From Capra hircus (taxonomy: Eukaryota > Chordata > Mammalia > Artiodactyla > Bovidae), in assembly GCF_001704415.2 (NCBI RefSeq), contig NC_030820.1:2344501-2408500 (forward strand): a DNA stretch of 64,000 bases, written 5' to 3'. The notes below the pieces were generated by a model, which did no database searches, was not told where the DNA came from, and saw nothing but the letters and a program-made list of their open reading frames with translations. This document shows positions 21,701 to 32,540 of the stretch, in pieces. Numbering within the stretch: position 1 is the stretch's first letter; each line of letters begins with the position of its first letter. A program made the translations under genes and the position numbers.

Positions 21701-21991
21701 CAGAACTTTTAGTGAAGAACACCTAGGATCAGAGCTCCACAGATGTTAGCATCGCCTTTTTCACTCTCCCTCCCTCCCTTCCCTTCGTCCTCCTTGGAAC
21801 TTCTGTTGTTGTTTCTTCTTTTAACTGTTTATCCCTGCTCAGCCAGCAGGGGTTTCCGACTTCCTTCTAGTTTTCGAATGCTTCTGTTCTTTCACTACGT
21901 GGTGAGAACCTGCTTTCTGGTTGGCTGTCTTTTTGCTGCAACTTCACATGTTGGAAGGGACAAACGAGCTCGCATTGGTCTCTTCTAATAA

Positions 21992-22200
21992 AGTGAAAGA
22001 AAGTGAAGTTGCTCAGTCATGTCCGACTCTTTGCGACCCGTGGACTGTAACGCATCAGGCTCCTCTGTCCTTGGGATTCTCCAGGCAAGAATACTGGAGT
22101 GGGTTGCCATTTCCTTCTCCAGGGGATCTTCCCGACCCAGGGATCGAACTCAGGTCTCCCACATTGCAGGCAGATGCTTTAACCTCTGCGCCACCAAGGG
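21992..22200 (-). mobile_element. Bov-tA SINE (antisense)
   Basis: Complete Bov-A plus tRNA-like part (gatcgaactcaggtctccca). Possible short TSD ctaata at 21985-21990 and 22202-22207. Faces the next SINE head to head. Confidence 0.93.
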
Positions 22201-22272
22201 CACTAATACCATTCGTGAGGTTCCGACCTCAAGGAACAATCACCTCCCAAAGGCTTCGCTTCCTACTGCCAT

Positions 22273-22490
22273 CACACTGGGGCTTTGGGGATGGCTCAGC
22301 AGTAAAGAATTCACCTGCAAATGCAGGAGATGCAGGTTCGATCCCTGAGTTGGGAAGATCCCCTGGAGAAGGGAATGGCAGCCCACTCCAGTATTCCTGC
22401 CTGGAGAATCCCATGGACAGAGGAGCCTGGCTACAGTCCATGGAGTCACAAAAGACTCAACTCATTAAGTCACAACTTAATGACTAAACG
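22273..22490 (+). mobile_element. Bov-tA SINE (sense)
   Basis: Head ggctttggggatggctcagc, B-box region ggttcgatccctgagttggg, Bov-A part to agtcacaacttaatgactaa. The open frame at 21921-22487 is made by both SINEs and is not a gene. Confidence 0.93.
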
Positions 22491-22844
22491 ATGTTTGGAT
22501 TAGAATGTCAACACATGGATTTTGGAGAGACACATTCAGACCACAGCACAGCATATACAGTCTCTTGACAGGGATCAGAGTCTTCATAGCATTAACTCCC
22601 CTGACTTTATCAAAACCCATTTTCGTATCCATCCTGGTTGTTACTTCAGACTCATTTAGCAAACTCACATAAGGTGACAATGAAAAACTAAGAAAGATAG
22701 GAAGGGCTCAGAAATACCTTGGCACGTTGTCTCTCTTGGAAAACATAATGACATTTAAAAAAAAAAAAAACTCTTTAAGTACCTTACCATAATTAGGTTA
22801 ATAAGTACAGGTCAGTTGATTTCAAACATTTGAGAACATCTCAG

Positions 22845-23335
22845 GCAGAGCATAAAGAAGTAAGGGACGCAGCGGCGGCGGAGTGTCACAGGAATGGCCC
22901 CGATGTCTCGTGCCTGCCAGTGTCCAGCCCTCGGGTGGGTCTCTCCAGCACTGATTCTGGACCAGGATATGTAATCCACAAAAGGACAGCAGAAATTGAC
23001 ACAAGCCTGCAACGTGCTTGCCCCGTGGGGCATGCCTCCATGCTGCTCTTGGAACCAGCCAGCGTGAGAACGAGGCGAGGCCGTCTAGTTAGGGGGTGAC
23101 AGATCATGTAACCAAGACGCTCATCAGCCCAGGCAATGAGCCCTGGAAACAGCTGTCTCGCTGACCGGCAGCTGTCCACTAGTGAGCCCAGTCAAAACAA
23201 GCAGGAAAACAAACAAACAAACAGCTGAGCCGGACCTACAGTATCAACCTACAGAATCAGAACATAAATAAAATGGCTGTTGCTTTAAGCCATTACATTT
23301 TGGAGCAGATCTTTGCACAGAAAATGCTAACTGAT
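22845..23335 (+). mobile_element. MLT1-like LTR remnant, GC- and CpG-richer
   Basis: The right part (gtgagcccagtcaaaacaag; cctacagaatcagaacataa; gttgctttaagccattacat; tgctaactgatatga) is the 3' end of a MaLR LTR. The left part (from gcagcggcggcggagtg at 22870) is GC-rich with several CpGs. It is best explained as an LTR, but an exon or regulatory role of the left part is not excluded. Confidence 0.55.
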
Positions 23336-24290
23336 ATGATCCCACCCCCTGCCTCTTCAGATGCCCATCACTTTTCTCTATTTTAGTTGCTTCATAGTCT
23401 CAAGCACAGTGCCCAATCTGGGTAACCGTATTAGCTGTTACATTGTGTCCACTCATTGGAGTCTTAATTGTGATGCTATTGTCTGGTTTGTCAAGGGCCT
23501 AGAAGGTTTTCAATGGCCAAGAAATTTTGCCAAATAATAAGTGACTCTATACACCATCTCTCAGTATTATTTTATGAAAATATAAATACACTTGAAACAT
23601 AATTTGGTCATGCATTGGCTGAGTCCACTTGACATTTTAATAAACTTCATGATCATTTTTAGCAACAAGGTGAAAGTTGTTGTAGAAAAATCATTTGAAG
23701 ATTTGCATATATTCATACTTGAATAAGAACTGAGAATGTTAGATCAAACATTTTTAGAACCAGAATAGAAATGTCTTACTATTTCCTTCCTGACTGGAAT
23801 TTCTCACTGGTTGCTATGGCATTCAAGTGAGAATATAAAAAAAGAAAATATTAATGAACTAATACTATTCTTGTTGTAAAATAAGACAGAGGACACCCAC
23901 AGCTGAATTAATTTGCCTACATTTCATCATGTGATACAACTGTAATTTAAATGTAGTAAATATAGTTCTAGGTGTCTAGTACGTTTGAGTTAAAGAAGAA
24001 ACAACTTAAAAAGAAAATGAAGCTGTAAGCCCTACAGTCATGTTCCTGTGATGCTCATACATGACTAAAAGCAGAGAGGGAATCTTCAAAGTGTACAGTG
24101 ACATTCCATGAGTGATGTCCCTTCCCCTGATAGCACTGAGGAATCTCACATTCAGGCCAAAGACAGTATGGAAATCCTCCTCAAATCCAGACCTGCTTGG
24201 TAAAGGACTTCTCTCAGATGAGCACCTGCTTAGTCTGAAAAAGTGCTAACTGTTCAGTGTGTCTAAGCTCACTTAAAACGCACGATAATC
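23336..24290. other. Unique intronic sequence
   Basis: AT-rich, no gene or repeat recognised. Confidence 0.5.
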
Positions 24291-24850
24291 CTCTGGTGCG
24301 GGGTCCTCAAGACTACCCCTTGGTTTGATGTATTAGGAGAACTCACAGGACTCAGCACAGAGCGATACTCATGGCGATGATTATTGCAGTGAAAGAACAC
24401 AATGTAGAATCAGCAAAGGAGAAAGGAGTATGGGCGACGTCTGCAGGCATGAGCCCCCGGTAGTTCTCTCCCAGCAGACTCACATAGGACGTAACCAGTT
24501 CCCCAAGCACTAAGCTGTGACAATACACGTGAAATGCTGTCTACACAGGGAAGCTTGGGAAAGACTCAGTGCCTGAGGATTTTACTCAGTACCTGTCACA
24601 TGGGCACCTCTGCCTGGTCCCTGCAAAAATTCCAAACTCCAGAAGGAAACATGGGTTCAGCAGAGACTAAAACAGTCTGGATAAACAGTTTAGTCACAGT
24701 GAGCCATTATTATCAGGGAACAGTGGGAACTCTCCTAAAACCCAAGTTTCTAGATGCCAGCAAAGGGCCAATCCTGTAATTAGGTTTCTCAAAGACAGAG
24801 TCTCAGGCCTTCTGTGTGAACTCCTTCAGATAAGGGGTGTTATAGCACAA
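24291..24850. mobile_element. Ancient LTR-like repeat, family not assigned
   Basis: Text such as gaactcacaggactcagcac, tgattattgcagtgaaagaa, gcagactcacataggacgta and aggttttact-like phrases matches a widespread old mammalian repeat that I remember but cannot name with certainty. No coding content. Confidence 0.4.
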
Positions 24851-24857
24851 GGGGTGA

Positions 24858-24955
24858 TATCATCATACCTCTATTTTATAGAAGTGAAAAATAGAAGCTA
24901 AGAGGTAAGAAATTGACAAAACTGGAGACTCAGAAACTCAAAGCACATTCTTTTG
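24858..24955 (-). mobile_element. MIR SINE fragment
   Basis: Reverse MIR core: acctctattttatagaagtg, then agaggtaagaaattgac. Diverged. Confidence 0.5.
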
Positions 24956-25147
24956 ATCAGATGGGAGATTGTATAATAAAGCTAAATTCTATTTACCATA
25001 GCAGAAAAAAGTATTGAGATGCCTAAAATTGACATAGTTGCACACATATCTTTTTGATGATATGGATAAAACTGAAAAAAAAATTGTTGAAACCAAAGAA
25101 ATGTCATGTCATGGTGCCCTCCAGAGAAGTAGAATTTGGAGTTTACT

Positions 25148-25507
25148 CAGTTCAGTTCAGTTCAGTCCCTCAGTTGTGTCCAACTATTTGCAACCCCATG
25201 GACTGCAGCCCACCAGGCCTCCCTGTCCATCACCAACTCCCGGAGTTTACTCAAACTCATGTTCATTGAGTTGGTGATGTCATCCAGCCATCTCATCCTC
25301 TGTCATCCCCTCCTCATCCCACGTTCAGTTCAGTTCAGTTCAGTTCAGTCCCTCAGTTGTGCCCAACTATTTGCAACCACATGGACTGCAGCCCACCAGG
25401 CCTCTCTGTCCATCACCAACTCCCAGAGTTTACTCAAACTCATGTGCATTGAGTTGGTGATGTCATCCAGCCATCTCATCCTCTGTCATCCCCTTCTCAT
25501 TCCGCCT
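25148..25507. repeat. Two tandem copies of the BovB 3' terminus
   Basis: Units of about 180 bp, each starting with (GTTCA)n and ending ccatctcatcctctgtcatc plus a short C-rich end. They share private variants against other copies here (cctcagttgtg, actatttgcaacc, gatgtcatccagcc), so they arose by local duplication, not by independent insertions. Confidence 0.9.
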
Positions 25508-25915
25508 TCAGTTCAGTTCAGTTCAGTTCAGTCACTCAGTCGTGTCCAACTCATTGCGACCCCATGAATCGCAGCATGCCAGGCCTCCCTGTCCATCACC
25601 AACTCCCGGAGTTCACTCAGGCTCACGTTCATTGAGTCCGTGATGCCATCCAGCCATCTCATCCTCTGTTGTCCCCTTCTCCTCCTGCCCCCAATCCCTC
25701 CCAGCATCAAAGACTTTTCCAATGAGTCAACTCTTCGTATGAGGTGGCCAAAGTACTGGAGCTTCAGCTTTAGCATCATTTCTTCCAAAGAAATCCCAGG
25801 GCTGATCTCCTTCAGAATGGACCAGTTGGATCTCCTTGCAGTCCAAGGGACCCTCAAGAGTCTTCTCCAACACCACAGTTCAAAAGCATCAATTCTTCGG
25901 CACTCAGCTTTCTTC
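25508..25915 (-). mobile_element. BovB 3' segment of a younger subfamily
   Basis: Carries the variants gtcaactcttcgtatgaggt and ccaaagaaatcccagggct, unlike the flanking older-type cttttcaaatgagtcagctc and aatgaatattcaggg. It is followed at 25916 by a second copy of ccaactcccggagtttactc. A nested insertion or a conversion tract. Confidence 0.75.
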
Positions 25916-26173
25916 ACCAACTCCCGGAGTTTACTCAAACTCATGTCCGTTGAGCTGGTGATGCCATCCAGCCATCTCATCCTCTGTCATCCCCTTCTCA
26001 TCCCACCTTCAAACTTTACCCAAATCGGGGTCTTTTCAAATGAGTCAGCTCTTTGCATCAGGTGGCCAAAGTATTGGAGTTTCAGCTTCAACATCAGTCC
26101 TTCAAATGAATATTCAGGGATAATTTCCTTTAGGATGGACTGGTTGGATCTCCTTGCAGTCCCTTTCGAAGGG

Positions 26174-26594
26174 ACTCTCTGGAGCCGATTATACAGAGTG
26201 AAGTAAGCCAGAAAGAAAAACATCAATACAGTATACTAACACATATATATGGAATTTAGAAAGATGGTATCGATAACCCTGTATGTGAAATAGCAAAAGA
26301 GACACAGATGTATAGAACAGTCTTTGGACTCTGTGGGAGAGGGCGAGGGTGGGATGATTTGGGAGAATGGCATTGAAATATGTATAATATCATATAAGAA
26401 ATGAATCGCCAGTCTAGGTTCGATGAAGGAAACAGGATGCTTGGGGCTGGTGCACTGGGATGACCCAGAGGGATGGTATGGGGAGGGAGGTGGGAGGGGG
26501 GTTCAGGATTGGGAACACATGTACACTCGTGGCAGATTCATGTTGATGTATGGCAAAACCAATACAATATTGTACAGTAAAAAAAAAAAAAAAG
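26174..26594 (+). mobile_element. Young L1 3' end nested in BovB
   Basis: Starts ggagccgattatacagagtg (end of ORF2) and runs through the whole 3' UTR (ggactctgtgggagagg; tggggctggtgcactgggat) to a run of about 14 A. BovB text resumes at once with gagtcttttccaacacc. No long TSD is visible. Confidence 0.93.
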
Positions 26595-27371
26595 AGTCTT
26601 TTCCAACACCACAGCTCAAAAGCATCAATTCTTTGGTGCTTAGATTTTTTATAGTCCAACTTTCACATCCATACATGACAACTAGAAAAACCTTAGCTTT
26701 GGACTAGATGGACATTTGTTGGCAAAGTACTGTCTCTGCTTTTTAATATACTGTCTAGGTTGGTCATAACTTTGCTTCCAAGGAAGAAGTGTCTTTCAAT
26801 TTCATGGCTGCAGTCACCATCTGCAAAGATTTTTGAGCTCCCCATTATAAAGTCTGTCACTATTTCCACTGTTTCCCCATCTATTTGCCATGAAGTTATG
26901 GGACCAAATGCCATGATCTTTGTTTTACTGAATGTTGTTTTAAGCCAACTTTTCACTCTCCTCTTTCACTTTCACAAAGAGGCTCTTTAGTTCTTCTTCA
27001 CTTTCTGCCATAAGAGCGATGTCATCTGCATATCTGAGGTTATTGATATTTCTCCCAGCAATACTGATTCCAGCTTGTGCTTCATCAAGCCCAGCGTTTC
27101 TCATGATGTCCTCTGCATATAAGTTAAATAAGCAGAGTGACAATATACAGCCTGATGTACTCCTTTCCCGATTCGGAACCAGTCTGTTGTTCCATGTCCA
27201 GTTCTAACTGTTGCACTCTGACCTGCATACAGGTTTCTCAAGATGCAGGTCTGGTGGTTTGGCATTCCTATCTTTGATGAATTTTCCACAGTTTATTGTG
27301 ATCCACACAGTCAAAGGCTTTGGCATTGTCAATAAATTAGGAGCTCATATTTTTCTGGAACTCTCTTGCTT

Positions 27372-28690
27372 GCCAAATAATGCTCAAACTACTGCACAAT
27401 TGCACTCATCTCACATGCTAGTAAAGTAATGCTCAAAATTCTCCAAGTCAGGCTTCAGCAATACGTGAACCGTGAACTCCCTGATGTTGAAGCGGGTTTT
27501 AGAAAAGGCAGAGGAACCAGACATCAAACTACCAACATACCCTGGATCATGGAAAAAGCAAGAGAGTTCCGAAAAAACATCTATTTCTGCTTTACTGACC
27601 ATGCCAAAGCCTTTGACTGTGTGGATCACAATAAACTGTGGAAAATTCTGAAAGAGATGGGAATACCAGACCACCTGACCTGCCCCTTGAGAAATCTGTA
27701 TGCACGTCAGGAAACAACAGTTAGAACTGGACATGGAACAACAGACTGGTTCCAAATAGGAAAAGGAGTATGTCAAGGCTGTATATTGTCACCCTGCTTA
27801 TGTAACTTCTATGCAGAGTACATCATGAGAAACGCTGGACTGGAAGAAACACAAGCTGGAATCAAGATTGCCAGGAGAAATCTCAATAAGCTCAGATATG
27901 CAGATGACACCACCCTTATGGCAGAAAGTGAAAAGGAGCTAAAAAGCCTCTTAATGAAAGTGAAAGAGGAGAGTGAAAAAGTTGGCTTAAAGCTCAACAT
28001 TCAGAAAACTAAGATCATGGCATCTGGTCCCATCACTTCATGGGAAATAGATGGGGAAACAGTAGAAACAGTGTCAGACTTTATTTTTTTCTGGGCTCCA
28101 AAATCACTGCAGATGGTGACTGCAGCCATGAAATTAAAAGATGCTTACTCTTTGGAAGAAAAGTTATGACCAACCTAGATAGCATATTCAAAAGCAGAGA
28201 TATTACTTTGCTGACTAAGATCTGTCTAGTCAAGGCTATGGTTTTACCAGTGGTCATGTATGGATGTGAGAGTTGGACTGTGAAGAAGGCTGAGCGCTGA
28301 AGAATCGATGCGTTTAAACTGCAGTGTTGGAGAAGACTCTTGAAGGTCCCTTGGACTGCAAGGAGATCCATCCAGTCCATTCTGAAGGAGATCAGCCCTG
28401 GGATTCCTTTGGAAGGAATGATGCTGAAGCTGAAGCTCCAGTACTTTGGACACCTCATGTGAAGAGTTGACTCATTGGAAAAGACTCTGATGCTGGGAGA
28501 GATTGGGGGCAGGAGGAGAAGGGGACGACCCAGGATGAGATGGCTGGATGGCATCACGGACTCGATGGACGTGAGCCTGAGTGAACTCCGGGAGTTGGTG
28601 ATGGACAGGGAGGCCTGGCGTGCTGTGATTCATGGGGTTGCAAAGAGTCGTACATGACTGAGTGACTGATCTGAACTGAACTGAACTGAA
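27372..28690 (+). mobile_element. BovB LINE, 5'-truncated, nested in the opposite-strand BovB
   Basis: Begins gccaaataatgctcaaacta (CSNYCTIALISHASKVMLKILQ-type text) and reaches the (CTGAA)n end. The 7-bp repeat cttgctt at 27365-27371 and 28691-28697 marks the insertion. An open frame at 27429-28169 (246 codons) keeps motif A (DHAKAFDCVDH), VCQGCILSPCL and the LRYADD box. It is frame-shifted after FIFF by extra T bases near 28090, and a stop follows KKAER at 28300. Confidence 0.93.
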
Positions 28691-28915
28691 CTTGCTTTTT
28701 TGATGATCCAGTGGATGTTGGCAGTTTGATGTCTGGTTCTTCTGCCTTTTCTAAAACCAGCTTGAACATCTGGAAGTTCACGGTTCACATATTGCTGAAG
28801 CTTGGCTTGGAGAATTTTGAGCATTACTTTACTAGCATGTGAGATGAGTGCAATTGTGCGATAGTTTGAGCATTGTTTGGCATTGCCTTTCTTTTGGACT
28901 GGAATGAAAACTGAA

Positions 28916-29583
28916 GTACTTGGATGCAATCTCAAAATTGACAGAATGATTTCTGTTCGTTTCCAAGGCAAACCATTCAATATCACAGTAATCCAAGCCC
29001 ATGCCTCAACCAGTAATTCTGAAGAAGCTGAATGGTTCTATGAACACCTACAAGACCTTCTAGAACTAACATCCAAAAAAGATGTCATTTTCATTATAGG
29101 GCACTTGAAAGCAAAAGTAGAAAGTCAAGAAATATCTGGAGTAAAGGGAAAATTTGGCCTTGGAGTACAGAATAAGGCAGGGCAAAGAGTTTTGCCAAGA
29201 GAATGCAAAAACCCTCTTCCAACAACACAAGAGAATACTCTACACATGGACTTCACCAAATCGTCAATACAGAAATCAGTTTATTATATTCTTTGCAGCC
29301 AAAGATGGAGATGCTGTATATCAGTCAGCAAAAACAAGACTGGGAGCTGACTGTGGCTCAGATCATGAACTTCTTATTGCCAAATTCAGACTTAAATTGA
29401 AAAATGTAGGGAACATCACTAGACCTTTCAGGTATCACCTGCAGAAATCCTATACGATTATATAGTCAAAGTAACAAATAGATTTAAGGGATTAGATCTG
29501 ATAGACAGAGTGCCTGAAGAACTACTGATGGAGGTTCGTGACATTATATAGGAGACAGGGATCAAGACCATCCCCAAGAAAAA
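28916..29583 (+). pseudogene. BovB endonuclease-domain fragment (inverted 5' part)
   Basis: Encodes the APE-type endonuclease region: RMISVRFQGKPFNITVIQ, EHLQDLLELTSKKDVIFIIG, then GKFGLGVQNKAGQRV in the frame 28877-29350. The continuation ADCGSDHELLIAKFRLKLK lies in another frame (29154-29465). The conserved Asp-Trp-Asn of the I-G-D-W-N motif reads G-H-L-K here, so the active site is damaged. It ends at ETGIKTIPKKK near 29583. Confidence 0.88.
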
Positions 29584-29649
29584 AGAACTTGGAGTCATCA
29601 TAGTGTAAATCAAGGAACCATTGGATTTTTATACTTTTTGTGTGGTATG

Positions 29650-29863
29650 GGTTTCCCTGGTGGCTCAGACAGTAAAGATTCTGCCTGCAATGCAGGAGAT
29701 CTGGGTTTGAGCCCAGGGTCAGGAAAATCCCCTGGAGAAGGGAATGGCTACCTACTTCAGTATTCTTGTCTGGAGAATTCCATGGACAGAGGAGCCTGGC
29801 AGGGTGTAGTCCATAGGTTTACAAAGAGTCAGACATGACTGAGTGACTAACCCACACACACTG
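29650..29863 (+). mobile_element. Bov-tA SINE (sense)
   Basis: tttccctggtggctcagaca, full tRNA-like and Bov-A parts, ending agacatgactgagtgactaa. Imperfect flanks tgtgtggtat / tgtgtaatat may be a worn TSD. Confidence 0.93.
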
Positions 29864-30036
29864 TGTAATATATTTCTTTCCTAAAGTATTTTAAAATCAA
29901 TTCAAAGCAAACACTTGTCGAAGTTATTGTGTATTGTAATATATTGAAATAAAACTTTAAAAATTCATCCTTTGGGTTAATGTTCAGAAGAAAAGATTGA
30001 TTTATATGAGGAGCAGAGTTAAAAAGAGGGCTACCA

Positions 30037-30647
30037 AGACTATACAATGATGGAAAGACAGTCTCTTCAAAAAGTCGTGCTGGGAAAATTGGACAGCCAC
30101 ATGTAAAAAAAGTGCAATTAGATCATTCTTTAGCTCCCTACACAAAAATAAACTCAAAATAGATCAAATACCTAAATGTGAGACTGAGCACTGTAAAACC
30201 CCTGGAAGAAACATAGACAGAAGAGTCTCTGACATAAATCACAGCACCATCTTTTTTGATCCATCTCCCAGAATAAGGGACATAAAAACAAAATTAAACA
30301 AATGGGACCCACTTAAAAGGTTTTATGCAGCAAAGGAAGCAATAAACAAAATTAAAAGAAAACCTACAGATTGGGAGAAAATATTTGCAAATCATGTCAC
30401 TGATGAGGGGTTAGTCTCCAAAGTTTGCAAACAGCTTATGACACATAACAGCATTAGAATAAACAACCCATTCTAAAAATGGGCACAAGACCTGAATAGA
30501 CATTTCTCCTAATGGGATATACAGATGGCCAATAGGCATGTGAAAAGATTTTCAACATCACTAGTTATTAGAGAAACACAAATCAAAACTACAATGAGAT
30601 ATCACCTCATGCTGGTCAGAATGGCTGTCATTAAAAAATCCACAAAC
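30037..30647 (+). mobile_element. L1 ORF2 fragment
   Basis: Near-collinear with the L1 ORF2 C-terminal half: ggaaagacagtctcttcaaa, ataaactcaaaatagatcaa, agacagaagagtctctgaca, gacatttctcctaatgggat, atcaaaactacaatgagata. Frames are broken by stops and indels. It stops at aaatccacaaacaaca where the next L1 begins. Confidence 0.9.
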
Positions 30648-30652
30648 AACAG

Positions 30653-32540
30653 GGGTTTCTGGTTTAAGACGGTGGAGTAAAAGTACGTGTGCTCATCTCC
30701 TCCTGCGAGAGCACCAAAAGTGCAACTAGCTGTTGAACAATCATTGACAGGAGGATGCTAGAACCCACCAAAAAAAGGTAACCCACGTCCAGAGACAAAG
30801 AAGTCACAGTGAAACAGTAGGAGGGCCACTGTCACAGTAAAATCAGATCCCATACCTTCCAGGTCGGTGACCCACAAACTGGAGAACAAGATACCAAAGA
30901 CGTTCTCCCACTGTTGTCAAGGTTCTGAACCCCATGCCAGGCTTCCTAGAGACTGGGAATCTCCAGGGAATCTGACGTTGAAGGCCAGCAGGATTTGATT
31001 ATAAGACTTCTGCAAGGCTGGGGTAAATAGAGACTCCAGTCATGGAGGGCACAAACAAAATCTTGCATGCACCAAGACCCAGAAGAAAGGAGCAGCGACC
31101 CCACAGAGGACTGAACCACCACTACCTGGTAGTGTTGGAGGGTCTCCTATGGAAGTGTAGGTTAGCTCAGGCTCACTGCAGGGACAGGGGCACTGGAAGC
31201 AGCAGTCGGGAAAGGCCCCCCTTGGCATATGCCCTCTTGGAGGTTGCCATTAACCTTACCATAGAGCTCAAAGACCCCAGGGCTGGCTCATCTCAGGCCA
31301 AACAACTACCAGGGAGAGAGCACAACCCCACTCATCAGGAGATACTTGGATTAAAGCTTTACTGAGCAAAGCCCTACCCACCAGAGCAAGACCCAGTTTT
31401 TCCCATTGCAAGTCCCTCTCATCCAAAGCTTATACAAACCTCTTAGCCTCCTCAAGGACAGACAGAAGAAGCAAGAACTACCACAATCCCATAGCAGGTG
31501 GAACAAAAAAACACATTACAGAAAGATAACTGGGATAAAAATCAGAAAATTATGTCTCAGATGAAGGAACAAGATAACCCCCTAGGAAAACAACTAATGA
31601 AGTGGAGATAGACCAACCTTTCAGAAAAAGAATTAAGGATAATGATAGTGAAGATGATCCAGGATCTCTGGAAAACAATGGAGAAGATGTAAGAAAAGTT
31701 TACCAAAAGCCTACAAAACTAAAGAACAAATAAACAGAGATAAGTAATACACTAGAAAAAGGCAATAGCAGGATAACTGAGGCAGAAGCACAGATAAATA
31801 GCCTGGAGGAAAGAATGGTGGAAATCACTGCCACAGAACAGAATATAGAAAAAAAGAATGAAAAAATGAAGACAGCTTAAGAGACCTGGGACAACATTAA
31901 AGGCACCAACATTTGCATTATAGGGGCCCCAGAGGGAGAGAAAGAGAGAAAGGACCTGAGAAAATATTTGAAGAGATAAGAGCAGAAAACTTCTCTAACA
32001 TCAGAAGGGAAATAGTCAATCAAATCCAGGAAGCACAGAGAATCTCAGGCCAAATAAACCCAAGAAAGGACACTCCAATACACATAGTAATGAAACTGAC
32101 AAAAATTAAAGACAGAATTAAAATATTAAAAGCAACAAAGGAAGAATGACGAATAACACACAAGGGAACTCTTTTAAGATTGTCAGCTAATTTCTCAACA
32201 GAAACTCTACAAGCCAGAAAAGAATGGCATGATATATTTAAAGGGATGAAAAGGAAGAACCTACAATCAAGAATACTCTACCCAGCAGGACTGTCCTTCA
32301 TATTTGATGGAGAAATCAAAAACTTTCCAGACAAGTAAAAGTAAAAGAATTCAGGACTACCAAAGCAGCTTTATAACAAATGCTAAAGGAACTTCTCTAG
32401 GCAGGAAAACACAAGATAAGGAAAAACCTACAGAAAATAGCCCCAAACTGTTAAGAAAATGGTAATAGGATCACACATACAACTACCTTAAGTGTAAATG
32501 GATTAAATGCACCAACCAAAAGACATAGACCAGCTGGGCA
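30653..32540 (+). mobile_element. L1 5' UTR, ORF1 remnant and ORF2 start, 3'-truncated
   Basis: Starts at the L1 5' end (tttctggtttaagacggtgg). It includes the 5' UTR to about 31500 and a decayed ORF1 (for example 31913-32149, with KGPEKIFEEIRAENFSNIRR), then the inter-ORF text (aaggaacttctctaggcagg). It breaks off after the first codons of ORF2 (LSVNGLNAPTKRHRPAG-like). Rare here in keeping the promoter end; ORF1 has multiple stops. Confidence 0.88.

Larger units (their letters stand above)
25143..29583 (-). mobile_element. Composite BovB LINE locus with TSD, inversion and nested insertions
   Basis: A BovB inserted on the minus strand, now about 4.4 kb. Flanks: agaatttggagt at 25131-25142 and agaacttggagt at 29584-29595, one mismatch in 12. 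Reading from its 3' end: tandem copies of the terminal 180 bp (25148-25507), a younger-subfamily 3' segment (25508-25915), the 3' third (25916-26173), an inserted L1 (26174-26594), the reverse-transcriptase region (26595-27371, with LRYADD recognisable), an inserted opposite-strand BovB (27372-28690), the upstream RT part (28691-28915, PVQKKGNAKQCSNYRTIAL-like), then the endonuclease segment in opposite orientation (28916-29583). All frames are broken. Confidence 0.85.

Noticed and set aside
22270..22350. tRNA gene in the SINE heads (also 29650, 42658, 53937)
   Set aside because: The box-B-like ggttcgatccc text belongs to tRNA-derived SINE heads; the cloverleaf and 3' end are not preserved.
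21921..22487. 188-codon plus-strand open frame
   Set aside because: Made of two facing Bov-tA SINEs; typical SINE pseudo-protein text.
25148..25560. CRISPR-like repeat array ((GTTCA)n with 180-bp units)
   Set aside because: Units are BovB termini; no short palindromic repeats with unique spacers, and the genome is mammalian.
31042..31365. 107-codon frame
   Set aside because: Lies in the L1 5' UTR; no protein family.
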